From IMG/VR virus record IMGVR_UViG_3300030106_006793, positions 13,139-35,040 of that record: a stretch of 21,902 bases of DNA; one strand, 5' to 3'. Below, in pieces: positions 20,650-21,902 of this stretch. Within the stretch, counting starts at the first letter, position 1, and the number at the start of each line of letters is the position of its first letter. A program made the position numbers and the translations under genes. The DNA is from a virus. The notes below the pieces were generated by a model. It did no database searches. It was given only the letters and a program-made list of their open reading frames with translations, and was not told where the DNA came from.

Positions 20650-21902
20650 AACAACCATCCCTCCAAGATCCTGCATCCGAACGAGCTGTATTGGCCTCAC
20701 TGTGTCAGTATGGTTTGGATTGCTATTTGGATATCGATTTTATCACAGGGGATCATTTCAATGATGAAATGAATCAGATCCTATTTGACTGTATCCATAA
20801 GTCGCTCACTAATAATTCTAAGGTGGAACTGACTTCCATCCTTTCTGCGGCAAACGATCTAGGTGTAGAAGAGCATATAAGTAGTAAGGAAGAGGTTGCC
20901 TTTATTAGGTCTCTCTTTAATTTCCCCATCCACAAAGACAATGCTGGCATTTATGCGGCCAAGATTGCAAAACTCAAATTAGCAAGAGACCTAAAACAAA
21001 CACTTAAGGCTTGTGAGAAAGATTTAAATTCAGTCACAGGTGAAGAGGATATCATCGATTTGATATCTAAGGTTGAAGAACCTATCCTCGATGCTACATC
21101 AGATATCTACCAAAACTCGAATAAGAATACAGAGATTATTGGGGATAATATTGAGGATTACATTACCTACTTGGCCGAGAACCAATGTGATATTGCTGGT
21201 ATACCTACAGGATTTACTGCATATGATTTAGCTATTGGTGGTGGTCTTAGAAGAAAGTCTGTGGATCTAATTGCTGCTCGGCCTAAGGTTGGTAAGTCAA
21301 TGTTTGGGGATGCTGTAGCAATCAATGTGGCAAAGAACTCGAACATTCCGGTTCTGATGCTGGACACTGAGATGTCCAAGGAGGACCATCTAAACAGGAT
21401 GTTGGCTAATCTGAGTGGTGTTGATATCAATAAGATTTCCACTGGTCAGTTTAACGACAATGAAATCGATAAGGAAAAAGTTAGGGCTGCTGGGGAAGAA
21501 CTCAAGAGCATCCCTTATCACTATCTCAGTATTGCGGGACAGTCATTTGAAAACATCTTAGCCGTTATGCGAAAGTGGATTTACCAACATGTGGGATTCG
21601 ATGAAAATGGAAAGACTAAAGATTGTCTTATTGTTTATGACTATCTAAAACTCATGGGGTCTGAGGGTATTAGCAATGCTATGCAGGAGTATCAGGTTCT
21701 TGGATTCCAAATCACTAAGTTGCATAACTTCTGCGTGAAGTACGATGTGCCCTGTTTAAGTTTTGTACAGTTGAATAGAGATGGTATTACTAGAGAATCT
21801 ACAGATGTTGTGTCTGGTTCAGATAGATTGATTTGGTTGTGTACAAGTTTCTCGATCTTTAAGATGAAATCGGAAGAAGAAATAGCTGATGATGGTACTG
21901 AA
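20634..21902 (+). CDS. dnaB: DnaB-like replicative helicase, cut by window end
   Basis: 423 residues visible and no stop before the window edge. The N-terminal domain (about 8-100: LQDPASERAVLASL...) is the DnaB-type helical dimerisation module. The RecA-like core has A214-ARPKVGK-S222 (Walker A), E246 in LMLDTEMSKE as catalytic Glu, D336 in CLIVYDYLKLM (Walker B) and SFVQLNRDG at 376-384 (motif H4). It would unwind DNA at the phage fork. Both Walker A (ARPKVGKS) and the Walker B setting (VYDYLKLM) are slightly divergent from bacterial DnaB, as in T4-like phage gp41 relatives. ATG 20634 lies within the preceding gene and gives the expected N-terminus. A helicase-primase fusion is not excluded because the C-terminus is missing. 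Confidence 0.92.
   Translation, partial: MPKQIKQPSLQDPASERAVLASLCQYGLDCYLDIDFITGDHFNDEMNQILFDCIHKSLTNNSKVELTSILSAANDLGVEEHISSKEEVAFIRSLFNFPIHKDNAGIYAAKIAKLKLARDLKQTLKACEKDLNSVTGEEDIIDLISKVEEPILDATSDIYQNSNKNTEIIGDNIEDYITYLAENQCDIAGIPTGFTAYDLAIGGGLRRKSVDLIAARPKVGKSMFGDAVAINVAKNSNIPVLMLDTEMSKEDHLNRMLANLSGVDINKISTGQFNDNEIDKEKVRAAGEELKSIPYHYLSIAGQSFENILAVMRKWIYQHVGFDENGKTKDCLIVYDYLKLMGSEGISNAMQEYQVLGFQITKLHNFCVKYDVPCLSFVQLNRDGITRESTDVVSGSDRLIWLCTSFSIFKMKSEEEIADDGTE

Overview
This is an AT-rich, very densely packed stretch of a tailed double-stranded DNA phage genome. Every gene lies on the + strand, genes overlap or abut, and the longest non-coding gap is about 125 bases. The phage call rests on the combination of a T4-like replication set (DnaB-type helicase, RecA/UvsX-type recombinase, PhoH, class Ia ribonucleotide reductase, dUTPase), a small phage-type sigma factor, two virion-like proteins and many small unknown genes. 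The host is probably a planctomycete or a relative. The main clue is a full-length, Tat-exported DUF1501 protein, a family most abundant in Planctomycetes, coupled to the nucleotide-reductase genes. A small secreted Gly/Arg/Cys-rich protein faintly resembles planctomycete secreted proteins. The host assignment is inference.

Layout. (1) 56-4410: four overlapping small genes (a coiled coil, two membrane proteins, a Lys-rich protein), a PAP2 phosphatase, a two-part conserved phage protein split by one in-frame stop, a GT4 glycosyltransferase, a membrane-anchored thioredoxin-like protein and a small holin-like protein. (2) 4425-4477: a consensus sigma70 promoter whose -10 box sits in the loop of a terminator-like hairpin. 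(3) 4498-6541: four unknown genes, then a phage sigma factor. (4) 6637-7350: a probable virion protein with a strong ribosome site and its own terminator. (5) 7440-12614: nrdA, nrdB, DUF1501 and dUTPase; the first three are joined by ATGA overlaps, the signature of translational coupling. (6) 12659-14041: a second structural, possibly tail-tube, protein. (7) 14050-21902: PhoH, a membrane protein, an FmdB-like zinc ribbon, a secreted small protein, conserved phage unknowns, recombinase, a PD-(D/E)XK-like nuclease, an exostosin-like glycosyltransferase that looks inserted, a conserved phage protein, a zinc-ribbon protein and the start of a DnaB-like helicase cut by the window end.

How it works together: RNR and dUTPase would supply dNTPs, while the recombinase, nuclease and helicase form the replication/recombination module. 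The sigma factor probably directs late transcription of virion genes, and both virion-like genes are preceded by a shared TGTGTATA motif. A separate theme is the cell envelope: two unrelated glycosyltransferases, a PAP2 phosphatase, an exported DUF1501 protein, an anchored thioredoxin fold and several small membrane or secreted proteins.

Most notable are the DUF1501 gene inside an RNR operon, the glycosyltransferase flanked by a 27-base imperfect direct repeat of a gene-overlap junction, the promoter nested in a terminator loop, and the split conserved gene at 1709-2698. No tRNA, rRNA, CRISPR array, IS element or minus-strand gene was found.
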